Positions 8,284 through 16,971 of a DNA stretch of 37,766 nucleotides are shown here, in pieces. The stretch covers positions 1 through 37,766 of the forward strand of contig CALYPO010000009.1 of NCBI GenBank assembly GCA_945276085.1, given 5' to 3'. Under the pieces are notes generated by a model that saw only the letters and a list, made by a program, of their open reading frames with translations, was not told the origin of the DNA and did no database searches. Source of the DNA: an uncultured Gilliamella sp. (lineage in GTDB: Bacteria; Pseudomonadota; Gammaproteobacteria; Enterobacterales; Orbaceae). Positions within the stretch are counted from its first letter, which is position 1. Each line of letters starts with the position of its first letter. The position numbers and the translations under genes are program-made.

Positions 8284-8862
8284 TTAACTTTTTGGTCTAA
8301 CTTGACCTGCTTTCCAATGTTTACGACAAACTGAGTGGAACTCACTATCACCAAGATGAATTGAATTACCAAATTTAACAATTTTACCATCTTGTCCTTC
8401 TAGCAAATTCATTGTTGCTTTTTTACCACACCAACAAACTGTTTTTAATTCGCGAAAATTATCGGCAATTTCAAGTAAGGTTTTTGAACCTTCAAATAAA
8501 TGGCCCATATAATCGGTTTTTAAGCCAAAAAACATCATAGGAACACCATATTCATCACACACATCCGATAGTTTCCATATAGTACTTTTAGATAAAAACT
8601 GGCTTTCATCAATCAATATACAGGCATAATTATTTTTTTTGATAAGTGCAATGATCTCATCAACACTATTATCGTCAAGCAATAATGCTTTTTTACGCAA
8701 CCCTAATCGCGATACAATTTCTACCGCGGAATCACGTGTATCAACGGACGACTTAAGCAATAAAGTCTGCATATTGTTACTTAAATAATTATGATCTATT
8801 TGTAATAGCTCGGTTGATTTTCCCGCATTCATTACGGCATAAATGTAATATATTTTCGACAA
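8284..8862 (-). CDS. tdk: Thymidine kinase
   Basis: Tdk phosphorylates thymidine to dTMP in nucleotide salvage. This 192-residue type II enzyme has the P-loop MNAGKST (11-17), the Walker-B/catalytic segment LIDESQF with Glu87, and four zinc ligands: Cys144 and Cys146 in CWC, and Cys180 and His183 in CRKH. The start is TTG at 8862, with GAGAG seven bases upstream. The protein aligns with E. coli Tdk from this residue, and no upstream ATG fits. It stands alone between the DUF4432 gene and gpmA. It is slightly shorter than E. coli Tdk because of a shorter C-terminus. Confidence 0.95.
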   Translation of the reverse strand: MSKIYYIYAVMNAGKSTELLQIDHNYLSNNMQTLLLKSSVDTRDSAVEIVSRLGLRKKALLLDDNSVDEIIALIKKNNYACILIDESQFLSKSTIWKLSDVCDEYGVPMMFFGLKTDYMGHLFEGSKTLLEIADNFRELKTVCWCGKKATMNLLEGQDGKIVKFGNSIHLGDSEFHSVCRKHWKAGQVRPKS

Positions 8863-8919
8863 AATAAGACTCTCAAGAAGTAAAGTGAAATAGATAAAAA
8901 AGAGATTGTTAAGATAATA

Positions 8920-8948
8920 AAAAAGGTAAGTGCTATACCTACCTTTTT
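8920..8948 (-). terminator. Intrinsic terminator of gpmA
   Basis: AAAAAGGTA (8920-8928) pairs with TACCTTTTT (8940-8948) around an 11-base loop, 20 bases past the gpmA stop. The minus strand ends in a run of T, as expected for rho-independent termination. Confidence 0.85.
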
Positions 8949-8968
8949 AAGCATAAATTAAATATTAA

Positions 8969-9721
8969 TTATTTTGCTTTACCTTGGTTTGCTACCGCTG
9001 CTTGTTTTGCAGCAATTTCATCAGCATTACCTAAATAATAGTGTTTAATCACTTTCATGTTGTCATCAAATTCATACACTAAAGGCACACCTGTTGGGAT
9101 GTTTAGTTCAATGATGTCATCATCACTGATGTTATCAAGGTGTTTGACTAATGCTCGTAAAGAGTTACCGTGTGCTGCAATAATCACACGCTCACCTTTA
9201 GCAACACGTGGCGCAATAGTTGATTCCCAATAAGGAAGCACACGTTTAATCGTTAATGCAAGGCTTTCTGTTAATGGTAATTCTGATTCAGGTAATTTGC
9301 TGTAACGTGAATCATGTCCAGGAAAACGTTCATCTGATTTTTCAAGTGCTGGAGGTGTAATTGCAAAACCACGACGCCACAATTTGACTTGTTCATCACC
9401 ATATTTAGCCGCTGTTTCTGCTTTATTTAAACCTTGTAATGCACCATAGTGACGTTCATTAAGCTTCCAGTTTTTTTCAACCGGTAACCATGCTTGATCA
9501 ACTGCATCTAAAACATGCCATAAAGTATGGATTGCACGTTTTAAAACAGAAGTATAAGCAAAATCAAAAGTAAACCCTTCTTTCTTTAAAAGTTGTCCAG
9601 CTTCAGCTGCTTCTTTTTTACCTTTTTCAGATAAATCAACATCTGTCCAACCACAAAAACGGTTTTCTTGATTCCAAACACTTTCTCCGTGTCGAATAAG
9701 CACTAATTTTTTTACTGCCAT
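8969..9721 (-). CDS. gpmA: 2,3-bisphosphoglycerate-dependent phosphoglycerate mutase
   Basis: GpmA interconverts 3- and 2-phosphoglycerate in glycolysis. From the ATG at 9721 it is 250 residues, the same length as E. coli GpmA, and is preceded by a strong AGGAG eight bases upstream. The open frame extends 23 codons further up, but that part has no family similarity. RHGE at 10-13 holds the phosphohistidine His11; [22 protein letters not shown] and [10 protein letters not shown] (second catalytic His near 184) complete the active site. It is a monocistronic unit with its own terminator. Confidence 0.98.
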   Translation of the reverse strand: MAVKKLVLIRHGESVWNQENRFCGWTDVDLSEKGKKEAAEAGQLLKKEGFTFDFAYTSVLKRAIHTLWHVLDAVDQAWLPVEKNWKLNERHYGALQGLNKAETAAKYGDEQVKLWRRGFAITPPALEKSDERFPGHDSRYSKLPESELPLTESLALTIKRVLPYWESTIAPRVAKGERVIIAAHGNSLRALVKHLDNISDDDIIELNIPTGVPLVYEFDDNMKVIKHYYLGNADEIAAKQAAVANQGKAK

Positions 9722-9773
9722 GAGTATAACTCCTTTGTTTCGTAGAATAAAACGGTTAAATTTGTATTCATAA

Positions 9774-9799
9774 TAATGCACGGAAAACACCGTGCATTA
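9774..9799 (-). terminator. Strong hairpin between nlpD and gpmA
   Basis: TAATGCACGG (9774-9783) pairs perfectly with CCGTGCATTA (9790-9799) around a 6-base loop. It lies 40 bases past the nlpD stop and 53 bases before gpmA. There is no clear T-run on the minus strand, so it could end nlpD transcripts or act as a 5' leader structure of gpmA mRNA. Confidence 0.65.
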
Positions 9800-9838
9800 T
9801 GCGTTTTATGTATCAATAAAGCTTACATAAAACTTCAA

Positions 9839-10966
9839 TTATTTTGATAAGTATTTCAATGGATCAACAGATTGTGCTTTATAACGGATTTCAAAATGCA
9901 GTCTTACCGATGAAGTCCCTGTTGCGCCCATTGTGGCAATTTGTTCGCCTGCCCTCACTGCTTGTTGCTCTTTTACTAAAATTGATTGGTTATGTGCATA
10001 GGCAGTTAAATAATCATCATTGTGTTTAATGATGATTAAATTACCATAACCGGGTAAAGCATTACCTGAGTAAACAACACGACCGTCAGCAGCAGCTACA
10101 ACTTTGTCACCCAATGAACCTGCAATATCAATACCTTTGCTTGCATTTGAGAATTTTTCAATAATCTTACCTTTTGCCGGCCATTGCCACGCAATATTCG
10201 CCACATTTGATACCGGCGAGGATGTTACAGGTGTATTAGCTGAACTATTCGCACTGATGCTAGGGCTAGACGTATTATTGAGTGGCTCAGTCACCGTTTC
10301 AGTTTTTTGAGTAGTTTTAGGGGGTTGATTATTACCAGATGTGGTAGTAGTCGTAGTAGTGGTTGTTGTCATTACCGGTTTAGTTTTGGCTTGTGCTGCT
10401 GCGGTAGTCTTATCATCATCCATGTAAACCATAGAAGGAGAAGAAGTATGATTAGATGTTGTCTTTTGTGTTTGCGTTACAACTGTTGTGCCGCCACTTA
10501 CATCGAGTACTTGTCCAACATTGACACCATAAGGCTCTTTAATATTATTTTTAGCCGCTAAAGATCGAAAATCATTTCCCGTTACCCATGCAATATAAAA
10601 TAGTGTATCACCGCGTTTAACTGTATAGGTATCGCCTTTGTAACCACCTTTAGGAATTTCGTCATAATTACGGTTATAAACGGTTCGTTCATTAGTCGTT
10701 AACACATTATTATGAACACTGGTTGTCGTTGTAGTAACAGGTCTTGATGAAGGCGTCGAATAAGTTGTTGGTGAACTCACCGGCGTTGACATTCTGCCAC
10801 CGGTTGAAATATTAGCTGGTGGTTTTTTATAACCCTGTGTCACACCATTACTCGATGATGAATCAGAAATATCTTCAATTTCAGCAGGATTTGACTGTGT
10901 ACAGGCCACAATCAATAAACTTAAACAACTTAATGTAAGAATCTTTTTCAAAGCAACACCCTTCAT
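9839..10966 (-). CDS. nlpD: Murein hydrolase activator NlpD
   Basis: NlpD is an outer-membrane lipoprotein that activates amidase AmiC for septal peptidoglycan splitting. The signal peptide ends with lipobox LIVAC (Cys22). A LysM peptidoglycan-binding domain follows at about 115-160 (YTVKRGDTLFYIAW), then a Thr/Ser-rich linker with ten consecutive threonines, and a C-terminal LytM domain (about 260-375). In that domain the usual zinc ligand motif is replaced by GIDIAGS, the catalytically dead form seen in E. coli NlpD. The ATG at 10966 lacks a clear ribosome binding site. A TTG at 10951 has GAAGGG seven bases upstream and gives a 17-residue signal peptide, so it may be the true start. No pcm or rpoS is adjacent. 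Confidence 0.93.
   Translation of the reverse strand: MKGVALKKILTLSCLSLLIVACTQSNPAEIEDISDSSSSNGVTQGYKKPPANISTGGRMSTPVSSPTTYSTPSSRPVTTTTTSVHNNVLTTNERTVYNRNYDEIPKGGYKGDTYTVKRGDTLFYIAWVTGNDFRSLAAKNNIKEPYGVNVGQVLDVSGGTTVVTQTQKTTSNHTSSPSMVYMDDDKTTAAAQAKTKPVMTTTTTTTTTTSGNNQPPKTTQKTETVTEPLNNTSSPSISANSSANTPVTSSPVSNVANIAWQWPAKGKIIEKFSNASKGIDIAGSLGDKVVAAADGRVVYSGNALPGYGNLIIIKHNDDYLTAYAHNQSILVKEQQAVRAGEQIATMGATGTSSVRLHFEIRYKAQSVDPLKYLSK
10340..10369 (-). repeat. Poly-threonine ACN trinucleotide repeat in nlpD
   Basis: Ten consecutive threonine codons (mixed ACA, ACC, ACT, ACG) in the NlpD linker form a 30-base ACN tract. Because the repeat unit is three bases, length changes would stay in frame and only alter linker length. 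Confidence 0.85.
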
Positions 10967-11303
10967 TCATATATTTTTATGTGCATATTTTATCGCTTTT
11001 ATTGTAAAAAGCTATTATATAGATTATTTTTTATGCTGGTCGAATATAATAACCAAAGCAGTTTATATTGTTAGATTTAATTTCTGCTTTATTGCTATTA
11101 ATTTAGCACAAAAATACCATTTGTTGATCAACAATATCGTTGATTGCTCTACAGATGATTAATATCTTACCAACATTGAATTAATCGATTATTCGATCCC
11201 AAATAGGATTTATTTTGAAAGTGGTGAGTATATACAATAAAATGCTAGTTCGTATAGTATATTTATCGTATTTTTCAACCAAAATTGAATGTGACTTAAC
11301 ATA
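10967..11303. other. Divergent intergenic region between nlpD and rsmI
   Basis: This 337-base gap holds no credible gene. A consensus TATAAT for nlpD lies on the minus strand at 11014-11019 and a good promoter for rsmI is at 11215-11243. Between them is a perfect 14-base palindrome TTGTTGATCAACAA (11121-11134), a possible regulator site. Confidence 0.6.
11215..11243 (+). promoter_or_regulatory. Sigma-70 promoter of rsmI
   Basis: TTGAAA (11215-11220) and TAAAAT (11238-11243) are separated by 17 bases, with five of six matches in each hexamer. The rsmI ATG follows 60 bases downstream. Confidence 0.65.
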
Positions 11304-12131
11304 ATGACTTTATATATTGTTGCAACCCCTATCGGTAATCTAGATGATATTACGCTCAGAGCAATTGAAACACTTAAAAGTGTTGATCTTATCGCGGCCG
11401 AAGACACCCGCCATAGCGGTTTACTTTTACAGCATTTAGCCATAAAAGCTAAACTGTTTTCTTTACACGATCATAATGAACAGCAAAAAGCCCAAATTTT
11501 GATTGAAAAACTTAAATCAGGAATATCCATCGCATTAATATCCGATGCAGGTACGCCATTAATTAATGATCCGGGCTATCATTTAGTCAAAGCTTGTCGT
11601 GAAAATAATATCAACGTCGTGCCTATTCCTGGCGCTTGCGCAGCAATTGCCGCGCTCTCGGTTGCTGGTCTTCCTTCTGATAAATTTAGTTATGAAGGAT
11701 TTTTACCGGCTAAAACGAAAGCACGACAAGACAGTTTGGTTAAGCTAGTTAATCAATCACGCACAATGATTTTTTACGAATCGACGCATCGTTTGTTAGA
11801 TACATTACACGATATGCAAACGGTTTTTGGTGATGAAAGAATGATTGTACTTGCCAAAGAACTGACTAAAACTTGGGAAACCATAGTCAGTTACCCTGTT
11901 GCAGAGTTAATTAATTGGTTGAATGAAGATACTAATCGTCAAAAAGGTGAATTTGTTTTGATTGTTGAAGGTCACACTAAAAGCGATGAGGATATCGATG
12001 CAAACGTGATTAATACCTTAAAATTATTGCAAAAAGAGTTACCGCTCAAAAAAGCGGCTGCCATAACAGCTGAAATTTATGGGCTTAAAAAAAATCAACT
12101 TTATCAACTCGGTTTAACTGTCGAGAATTAA
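11304..12131 (+). CDS. rsmI: 16S rRNA (cytidine-1402-2'-O)-methyltransferase RsmI
   Basis: RsmI methylates the ribose of C1402 in the decoding centre of 16S rRNA using S-adenosylmethionine. This 275-residue protein of the tetrapyrrole-methylase fold carries [12 protein letters not shown] (6-17), [12 protein letters not shown], the SAM-pocket [23 protein letters not shown] and FYESTHRL. As in E. coli, rsmI is divergent from an envelope lipoprotein gene, but here the partner is nlpD rather than lpoA. The ribosome binding site is weak. Confidence 0.96.
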   Translation: MTLYIVATPIGNLDDITLRAIETLKSVDLIAAEDTRHSGLLLQHLAIKAKLFSLHDHNEQQKAQILIEKLKSGISIALISDAGTPLINDPGYHLVKACRENNINVVPIPGACAAIAALSVAGLPSDKFSYEGFLPAKTKARQDSLVKLVNQSRTMIFYESTHRLLDTLHDMQTVFGDERMIVLAKELTKTWETIVSYPVAELINWLNEDTNRQKGEFVLIVEGHTKSDEDIDANVINTLKLLQKELPLKKAAAITAEIYGLKKNQLYQLGLTVEN

Positions 12132-12239
12132 CCATAAACAAATAGCGATATATGTCTTACTTGTTGCAATCAACTAAAGCGCGGTTATTGAATAAACCTG
12201 CGAATAATTTTGCTAACTTTGCATTCAACATGAAGAACA

Positions 12240-12270
12240 TTGGCACAATCGGCACGATTTAGTATATAAT
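12240..12270 (+). promoter_or_regulatory. Promoter of ychF
   Basis: A perfect TATAAT -10 (12265-12270) lies 46 bases before the ychF start. The best -35 match, TTGGCA (12240-12245), is at a long 19-base spacing. The remainder of the 185-base rsmI-ychF gap shows nothing else. Confidence 0.55.
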
Positions 12271-12316
12271 TAGCCTCTATTTTCAAGCTATTTTAGAATA
12301 AAAGGTAATTAAAAGT

Positions 12317-13408
12317 ATGGGATTTAAATGTGGTATTGTCGGACTACCAAATGTTGGCAAGTCAACTCTTTTTAACGCATTAACTAAAGCAGGTATTGAA
12401 GCAGCTAACTTTCCATTTTGTACAATTGAACCCAATACTGGTGTTGTACCTATGCCCGATCCACGTTTAGATGAATTGGCTAAAATTGTAAAACCACAGC
12501 GCACGTTACCCACAACAATGGAGTTTGTTGACATTGCCGGTTTAGTGAAAGGCGCATCAAAAGGTGAAGGTTTGGGTAATCAATTTTTGGCTAATATTCG
12601 TGAAACTGAAGCTATTGGTCATGTGGTTCGTTGTTTTGAAAACGACAATATTATCCATGTTGCTGGCAAGATTGATCCCGCAGAAGATATCGAAATTATC
12701 AATACTGAACTAGCACTTTCCGATCTTGAAGCCTGTGAACGTGCGATAACTCGTGTACAAAAACGAGCTAAAGGTGGAGATAAAGAGGCCAAATTTGAGT
12801 TAGAAATCCTTGAAAAATGTTTACCACATTTAGAGCAAGGAAAAAAATTATTACTTTTAGACTTAAGTAAAGAAGAACTCGAAGCGATTAAATACCTAAG
12901 TTTTTTAACGTTAAAACCAACCATGTACATTGCCAATGTAAATGAAGATGGTTTTGAAAATAACCCATATTTAGAAAAAGTGAAAGCTATAGCTGCTCAA
13001 GAAAAATCAGTAGTGGTACCGGTCTGTGCTGCTATTGAAGCAGAATTAGCCGAACTTGACGATGCCGATCGTGATGAATTTATGCAAGACCTTGGTTTAA
13101 CTGAACCTGGGCTTAATCGAGTCATTCGCGCAGGCTACAGCTTACTTAATTTACAAACCTATTTTACAGCGGGTGTTAAAGAAGTTCGTGCATGGACGAT
13201 TTCGGTCGGGGATACCGCCCCACAAGCAGCCGGTAAAATTCATACCGACTTTGAAAAAGGCTTTATTCGCGCACAAACTATCGCTTTTGATGATTTCATT
13301 AAATATGGTGGTGAACAAGGCGCAAAAGAAGCTGGTAAAATGCGCTCTGAAGGTAAAGATTATGTCGTACAAGACGGTGACATTATGAATTTCTTATTCA
13401 ATGTCTAA
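12317..13408 (+). CDS. ychF: Ribosome-binding ATPase YchF
   Basis: YchF is an Obg-family P-loop protein that binds ribosomes and prefers ATP to GTP. It is 363 residues, as in E. coli. G1 is GLPNVGKST (9-17), the switch region is [10 protein letters not shown] (31-40), and G3 is DIAG (72-75). The base-specificity motif is NVNE near residue 205 instead of NKxD, which explains the ATP preference in this family. A TGS domain forms the C-terminus. Unlike in E. coli it is not next to pth. Confidence 0.97.
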   Translation: MGFKCGIVGLPNVGKSTLFNALTKAGIEAANFPFCTIEPNTGVVPMPDPRLDELAKIVKPQRTLPTTMEFVDIAGLVKGASKGEGLGNQFLANIRETEAIGHVVRCFENDNIIHVAGKIDPAEDIEIINTELALSDLEACERAITRVQKRAKGGDKEAKFELEILEKCLPHLEQGKKLLLLDLSKEELEAIKYLSFLTLKPTMYIANVNEDGFENNPYLEKVKAIAAQEKSVVVPVCAAIEAELAELDDADRDEFMQDLGLTEPGLNRVIRAGYSLLNLQTYFTAGVKEVRAWTISVGDTAPQAAGKIHTDFEKGFIRAQTIAFDDFIKYGGEQGAKEAGKMRSEGKDYVVQDGDIMNFLFNV

Positions 13409-13418
13409 TCCTGCTTAT

Positions 13419-13440
13419 ATCGTCGCCATTAGGCGACGAT
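13419..13440 (+). terminator. Terminator of ychF
   Basis: ATCGTCGCC/GGCGACGAT forms a 9-bp stem around a 4-base ATTA loop, 10 bases after the ychF stop, followed by TTGTT. Confidence 0.85.
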
Positions 13441-13565
13441 TTGTTAAACGAATTTAACCATAACTTGATAACAAATCATGTTTTTATTAAAAGCTATTTA
13501 CTAGTTAACTCTTCTTGTTAGTGAATAACAAAATGGATTTTTAAAATTAAACAAGGCTCATTTTT

Positions 13566-14792
13566 ATGCTACTCACTTTTGAACAAGCCAAACAAAAAAT
13601 TCTGCAAGCCGTATCGTCCATAAAATTACCCAATTGTGAGCAAGTGAGTTTGCTTGACTCCCTCGATCGGATAACGGCAAAACCAGTAATATCGCCGATG
13701 AATGTGCCAAGTTTTGATAATTCAGCCATGGATGGTTATGCGGTAAGATTATCGGATATTGAACACGCCAAAAATCTACCAGTAGCAGGCGTTATTTATG
13801 CAGGCGATGATGTTGACAATCTTCATTGGCCAAAAGGCACATGTTTACGAATCATGACAGGTGCGGCCTTACCTAATGAGGCCGATGCCGTTGTCATGCA
13901 AGAGCAAACCGAAAAATCGGATTTAGGGATTAGATTTTTAAATGAAGTAAAAAGCGGTGATAACATTCGTCGATGCGGGGAAGACATAAAGAAAGATGCC
14001 ATTATCGTTGAGTGTGGCACTAAATTAACCATACCAACCCTATCAACCCTTGCAACCCTAGGAATTAATCAACTTACCGTATTTAAAAAATTAAACGTCG
14101 CTATTTTTTCTACTGGTAACGAATTAACCTCTATTGGTGAGCCTTTATCTAATAACGCTAGTATTTATGATAGTAACCGTTTCACCTTAAGATTATTATT
14201 ACAAAAACTAAACTGCGAAATTATCGACTTTGGTATTATTCCTGACGATCCCATGCAAATCAAACAGGCGTTATCTAATGCCGCTAAACAAGCTAATTTA
14301 ATCATCACAAGTGGTGGAGTCTCGGTTGGTGATGCCGATTATACCAAAATGGCTTTAGAACAATTGGGCGAAATTGATTTTTGGAAAATTGCCATCAAAC
14401 CCGGAAAACCGTTTGCACTGGGTAAAATTGGCGATGCATTATTTTGTGGATTACCGGGTAATCCGGTTTCAACATTAGTGACTTTTTATCAATTAGTTCA
14501 ACCAATAATTTTAACCTTAAGTGGACAACAACGCTCATCGATCAATACATCTTTTACCGTCAAAACTGCCTGTGATTTGAAAAAAAGTATCGGCCGCATG
14601 GATTTTCAACGCGGCAAACTCTACCTTGATGATCAAGGTGAGCTAGCCGTTACCACAACTGGTCAACAAGGATCGCACATAACACAATCGTTCAATCGCG
14701 CTAACTGCTTTATTTTGCTTGAACAAGAACGAGGCAATGTTAAAAAAGGCGAACGTGTTACCGTTGAGCTATTTAATGCACTACTAAAATAG
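13566..14792 (+). CDS. moeA: Molybdopterin molybdenumtransferase MoeA
   Basis: MoeA inserts molybdenum into adenylated molybdopterin to complete the molybdenum cofactor. The 408-residue protein has the domain sequence FDNSAMDGYAVR (50-61), which includes an active-site aspartate, GDNIRRCGEDIKK, the MoCF-binding GGVSVGDADY (about 250-259) and GLPGNPVSTLVTF (about 297-309). AAGG lies nine bases before the ATG. The usual partner moeB is not downstream; instead the gene ends in a 9-base tail-to-tail overlap with the EamA transporter gene. Confidence 0.96.
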   Translation: MLLTFEQAKQKILQAVSSIKLPNCEQVSLLDSLDRITAKPVISPMNVPSFDNSAMDGYAVRLSDIEHAKNLPVAGVIYAGDDVDNLHWPKGTCLRIMTGAALPNEADAVVMQEQTEKSDLGIRFLNEVKSGDNIRRCGEDIKKDAIIVECGTKLTIPTLSTLATLGINQLTVFKKLNVAIFSTGNELTSIGEPLSNNASIYDSNRFTLRLLLQKLNCEIIDFGIIPDDPMQIKQALSNAAKQANLIITSGGVSVGDADYTKMALEQLGEIDFWKIAIKPGKPFALGKIGDALFCGLPGNPVSTLVTFYQLVQPIILTLSGQQRSSINTSFTVKTACDLKKSIGRMDFQRGKLYLDDQGELAVTTTGQQGSHITQSFNRANCFILLEQERGNVKKGERVTVELFNALLK

Positions 14793-15212
14793 TGCAACTA
14801 AAATTGCACCAGCGGCAATCATTAAAACGCCAATACTGGCAAGAAAGGAAATTTTTTCACCAAATAAAATGACGGCAAAGATAACAGCAAAAACAACACT
14901 TAGCTTATCTATGGGGGCAACTTGAGATACTTTGCCCTCTTTAATTGCCATAAAATAAAACAACCAAGATAGAGCGCCAGCAATACCACTAAGTGCAATG
15001 ATAAATAACGCTTTTTTGTCATTCAAAAAAGTACTTATCAAATTTAGTTTACCTTGTACTACCACAACGCCCACTAAGAAGATAGCCATTACAATTGCAC
15101 GAATAGCCGTTGCCGTGTTGGCATCAAGATGTTGTAAACCAATTTTACCTAAAATAGCGACAAAAGCAGCCGAAATTGCCGATAATAATGCATAAATGAG
15201 CCAAGCACTCAT
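14784..15212 (-). CDS. Half-size EamA-family (DMT) membrane transporter
   Basis: A 142-residue, very hydrophobic protein with about five membrane helices and one EamA repeat. Family sequences include the N-terminal AAFVAILGKIGL and the central GALSWLFYFMAIKEG, ending with LFGEKISFLASIGVLMIAAGAILV. Most EamA proteins carry two such repeats (about 300 residues); single-repeat forms work as dimers in related small transporters. The substrate is unknown. It follows the small lipoprotein gene with a 1-base gap, so they share a transcript, and its 3' end overlaps moeA. Confidence 0.85.
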   Translation of the reverse strand: MSAWLIYALLSAISAAFVAILGKIGLQHLDANTATAIRAIVMAIFLVGVVVVQGKLNLISTFLNDKKALFIIALSGIAGALSWLFYFMAIKEGKVSQVAPIDKLSVVFAVIFAVILFGEKISFLASIGVLMIAAGAILVALF

Positions 15213-15213
15213 G

Positions 15214-15420
15214 TTAATACCTATCTATTTGAAACAAATACTGCTGATTATTACCGTTAGTTTCACACTGTTGTGATTTATTCATCACACCACGGCAATC
15301 TTCTAAAACGCCATGTGCTTTTGACCAATGGTATTTTTTGCCTTCATCATTTTTGCCACCACAACCAACTAAAGTTAAACTCATGACTAAGCATGACAAC
15401 GCAATAAGATTAGATTTCAT
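15214..15420 (-). CDS. Small cysteine-containing lipoprotein
   Basis: A 68-residue predicted lipoprotein. The signal peptide ends with lipobox LVGC (Cys20), and the 49-residue mature part contains two further cysteines (EDCRG and QQCET) that could form a disulfide. The start is the ATG at 15420, with AGGAAA just upstream; the frame extends four codons further to a TTG that lacks support. The spacing of W, L and the two cysteines resembles EexN-type entry-exclusion lipoproteins, a weak likeness. It sits one base upstream of the EamA transporter gene. Confidence 0.75.
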   Translation of the reverse strand: MKSNLIALSCLVMSLTLVGCGGKNDEGKKYHWSKAHGVLEDCRGVMNKSQQCETNGNNQQYLFQIDRY

Positions 15421-15483
15421 ATGTTTCCTCAATATTCTAGGCCAATGGCTTTTTTAATTTATTTATGTTATTGGTGATTAATA

Positions 15484-16476
15484 TTATTTTAATTCATAAT
15501 TCTCGGGATTAATAGCTAAACTACCGCCTATTTTCAATAAATAAAACTGACGCGAGTGCTTAAGTGAGCTTAATAGTTCAGGAGGTTCATCTAATGGATC
15601 ATCGGCTAATTCAAATGTTCCCCAATGAATAGCTATGGCAGATTGACAATTAAGTTCATCATATAACTGCACTGCTTGCGCGGGATCGATATGCTGTGAT
15701 TGCATAAACCACCTTGGCGCATAAGCACCGATTGGAATTAAGGCTAAATCAATTTTGCTAAAACGTTCATTAATTTTTTTTAAACTGGGTGAATATCCGG
15801 TATCGCCCATAAAATAAACTGTCTTAGTTAAGCCATCACAATTAGACTGCATCATCCAACCACACCATAATACTTTATTGGTATCAAATAGTCCTCGCTT
15901 ACTCCAATGCTGAGCCGGCGTGGCAGTAAACGTAATATCATTTATGTTAATTGAATCCCACCAATCCAATTCTATAACATTTTGTGCGCCCCATTTGATT
16001 AATTTATTTTTCAATCCTAGCGGAACAAGCAGTGTAACATTAGCAAACCGCATAATAAGCTGTTTAATGCTAGTAAAGTCAAGATGATCATAATGATTAT
16101 GCGAAATAACAATAAAATCAAGCTGAGAAAGCTTATCAATACTTATTGCTGCTGGGGTTAAACGTTTAGGCCCCATCGATTGTGAAGGTGATGCTCGCTG
16201 TGAAAAAATAGGATCGGTCAATATTATTTTGTTATTTAAACGGATTAATGTTGTTGAATGCCCTATCCACCAAACGCGGTCACCGATCAACGTTAAATCT
16301 ATATTTTCACACCACGTTTGTCTAAATGCATCGTACCCCATTTTGGGTGGTAAAACTTTTCGTTGTCGATGCCAACGCCAAATATCCCGCAATTTTATTT
16401 TAAATGGTTGTTCATTTCGAAAACCTTTAGCGGTTCGATGGCATTGATTAGAAATGGCATCAGGTGAATTGTTCAT
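15484..16476 (-). CDS. MBL-fold metallohydrolase (NAPE-PLD/UlaG-like)
   Basis: A 330-residue metallo-beta-lactamase-fold hydrolase. The metal-binding motif HNHYDH is at 126-131, preceded by WWIGHSTTLIRL and the DPIFSQRASPSQSMGPKR stretch characteristic of the N-acylphosphatidylethanolamine phospholipase D-like branch. Later ligands lie in TPAQHWSKRG, MGDTGYSP and AIHWGTFEL. The substrate is unknown; phospholipid-like phosphodiesters are typical of relatives. The chosen ATG lies 22 bases past folB. The frame continues to a TTG at 16521 inside folB, which is less likely. No good ribosome binding site is seen. Confidence 0.85.
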   Translation of the reverse strand: MNNSPDAISNQCHRTAKGFRNEQPFKIKLRDIWRWHRQRKVLPPKMGYDAFRQTWCENIDLTLIGDRVWWIGHSTTLIRLNNKIILTDPIFSQRASPSQSMGPKRLTPAAISIDKLSQLDFIVISHNHYDHLDFTSIKQLIMRFANVTLLVPLGLKNKLIKWGAQNVIELDWWDSININDITFTATPAQHWSKRGLFDTNKVLWCGWMMQSNCDGLTKTVYFMGDTGYSPSLKKINERFSKIDLALIPIGAYAPRWFMQSQHIDPAQAVQLYDELNCQSAIAIHWGTFELADDPLDEPPELLSSLKHSRQFYLLKIGGSLAINPENYELK

Positions 16477-16498
16477 AATAAAATCTATACTTGTGTTA

Positions 16499-16870
16499 TT
16501 AAAAACGAGATGTCCGTTCAATCACAACCGCTACATTAGTTGCATTAGCAATTGCGCTTGGTTTGGAGACTTTAATTTTTATCCATTTCACGGCAAATTG
16601 TTGGATGATTAATTGTGCAACACGCTCAGCAACACTTTCAATTAATTCAAATGCGGTTGAAGTGATAAAATCTGTTACAGCTTGACTCACTTTAAAGTAA
16701 TCCAAACAAAGTGCAACATCATCATGTTCGCCAGCAGGTTGATTATCCCATGCCATTTCTAGATCAAGTATTAGTTTTTGTTTGATGGTTTTTTCCCACT
16801 CATATACGCCAATTGTTGCTAATGTGGTTAATCCTTCAATTAATACCCTATCTTTGCTCTGTACACTCAT
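16499..16870 (-). CDS. folB: Dihydroneopterin aldolase FolB
   Basis: FolB cleaves 7,8-dihydroneopterin to 6-hydroxymethyl-dihydropterin and glycolaldehyde in folate synthesis. The 123-residue protein has TIGVYEWEKTIKQKL (19-33), CLDYFKVSQAV, the catalytic-region ELIESVAERVAQLI and VSKPSAIANATNVAVVIER at the C-terminus, closely following E. coli FolB. It is divergent from rsmE across 101 bases and leads a unit with the MBL hydrolase. Confidence 0.96.
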   Translation of the reverse strand: MSVQSKDRVLIEGLTTLATIGVYEWEKTIKQKLILDLEMAWDNQPAGEHDDVALCLDYFKVSQAVTDFITSTAFELIESVAERVAQLIIQQFAVKWIKIKVSKPSAIANATNVAVVIERTSRF

Positions 16871-16971
16871 TATCTCAAATTCCGAAAGCTTAATTGCGTG
16901 AAAATAGAGATTACCGAATATTGAGAATTTACGCTATAATTTATTGCAAATAATATTAAATAACGATCATT

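Noticed and set aside
9722-9790. Upstream extension of gpmA by 23 codons
   Set aside because: The strong AGGAG and the exact family length support the ATG at 9721; the extension overlaps the hairpin leader and lacks similarity.
16477-16521. Extension of the MBL hydrolase to a TTG inside folB
   Set aside because: The added 15 residues lack family similarity and the ATG at 16476 is just outside folB.
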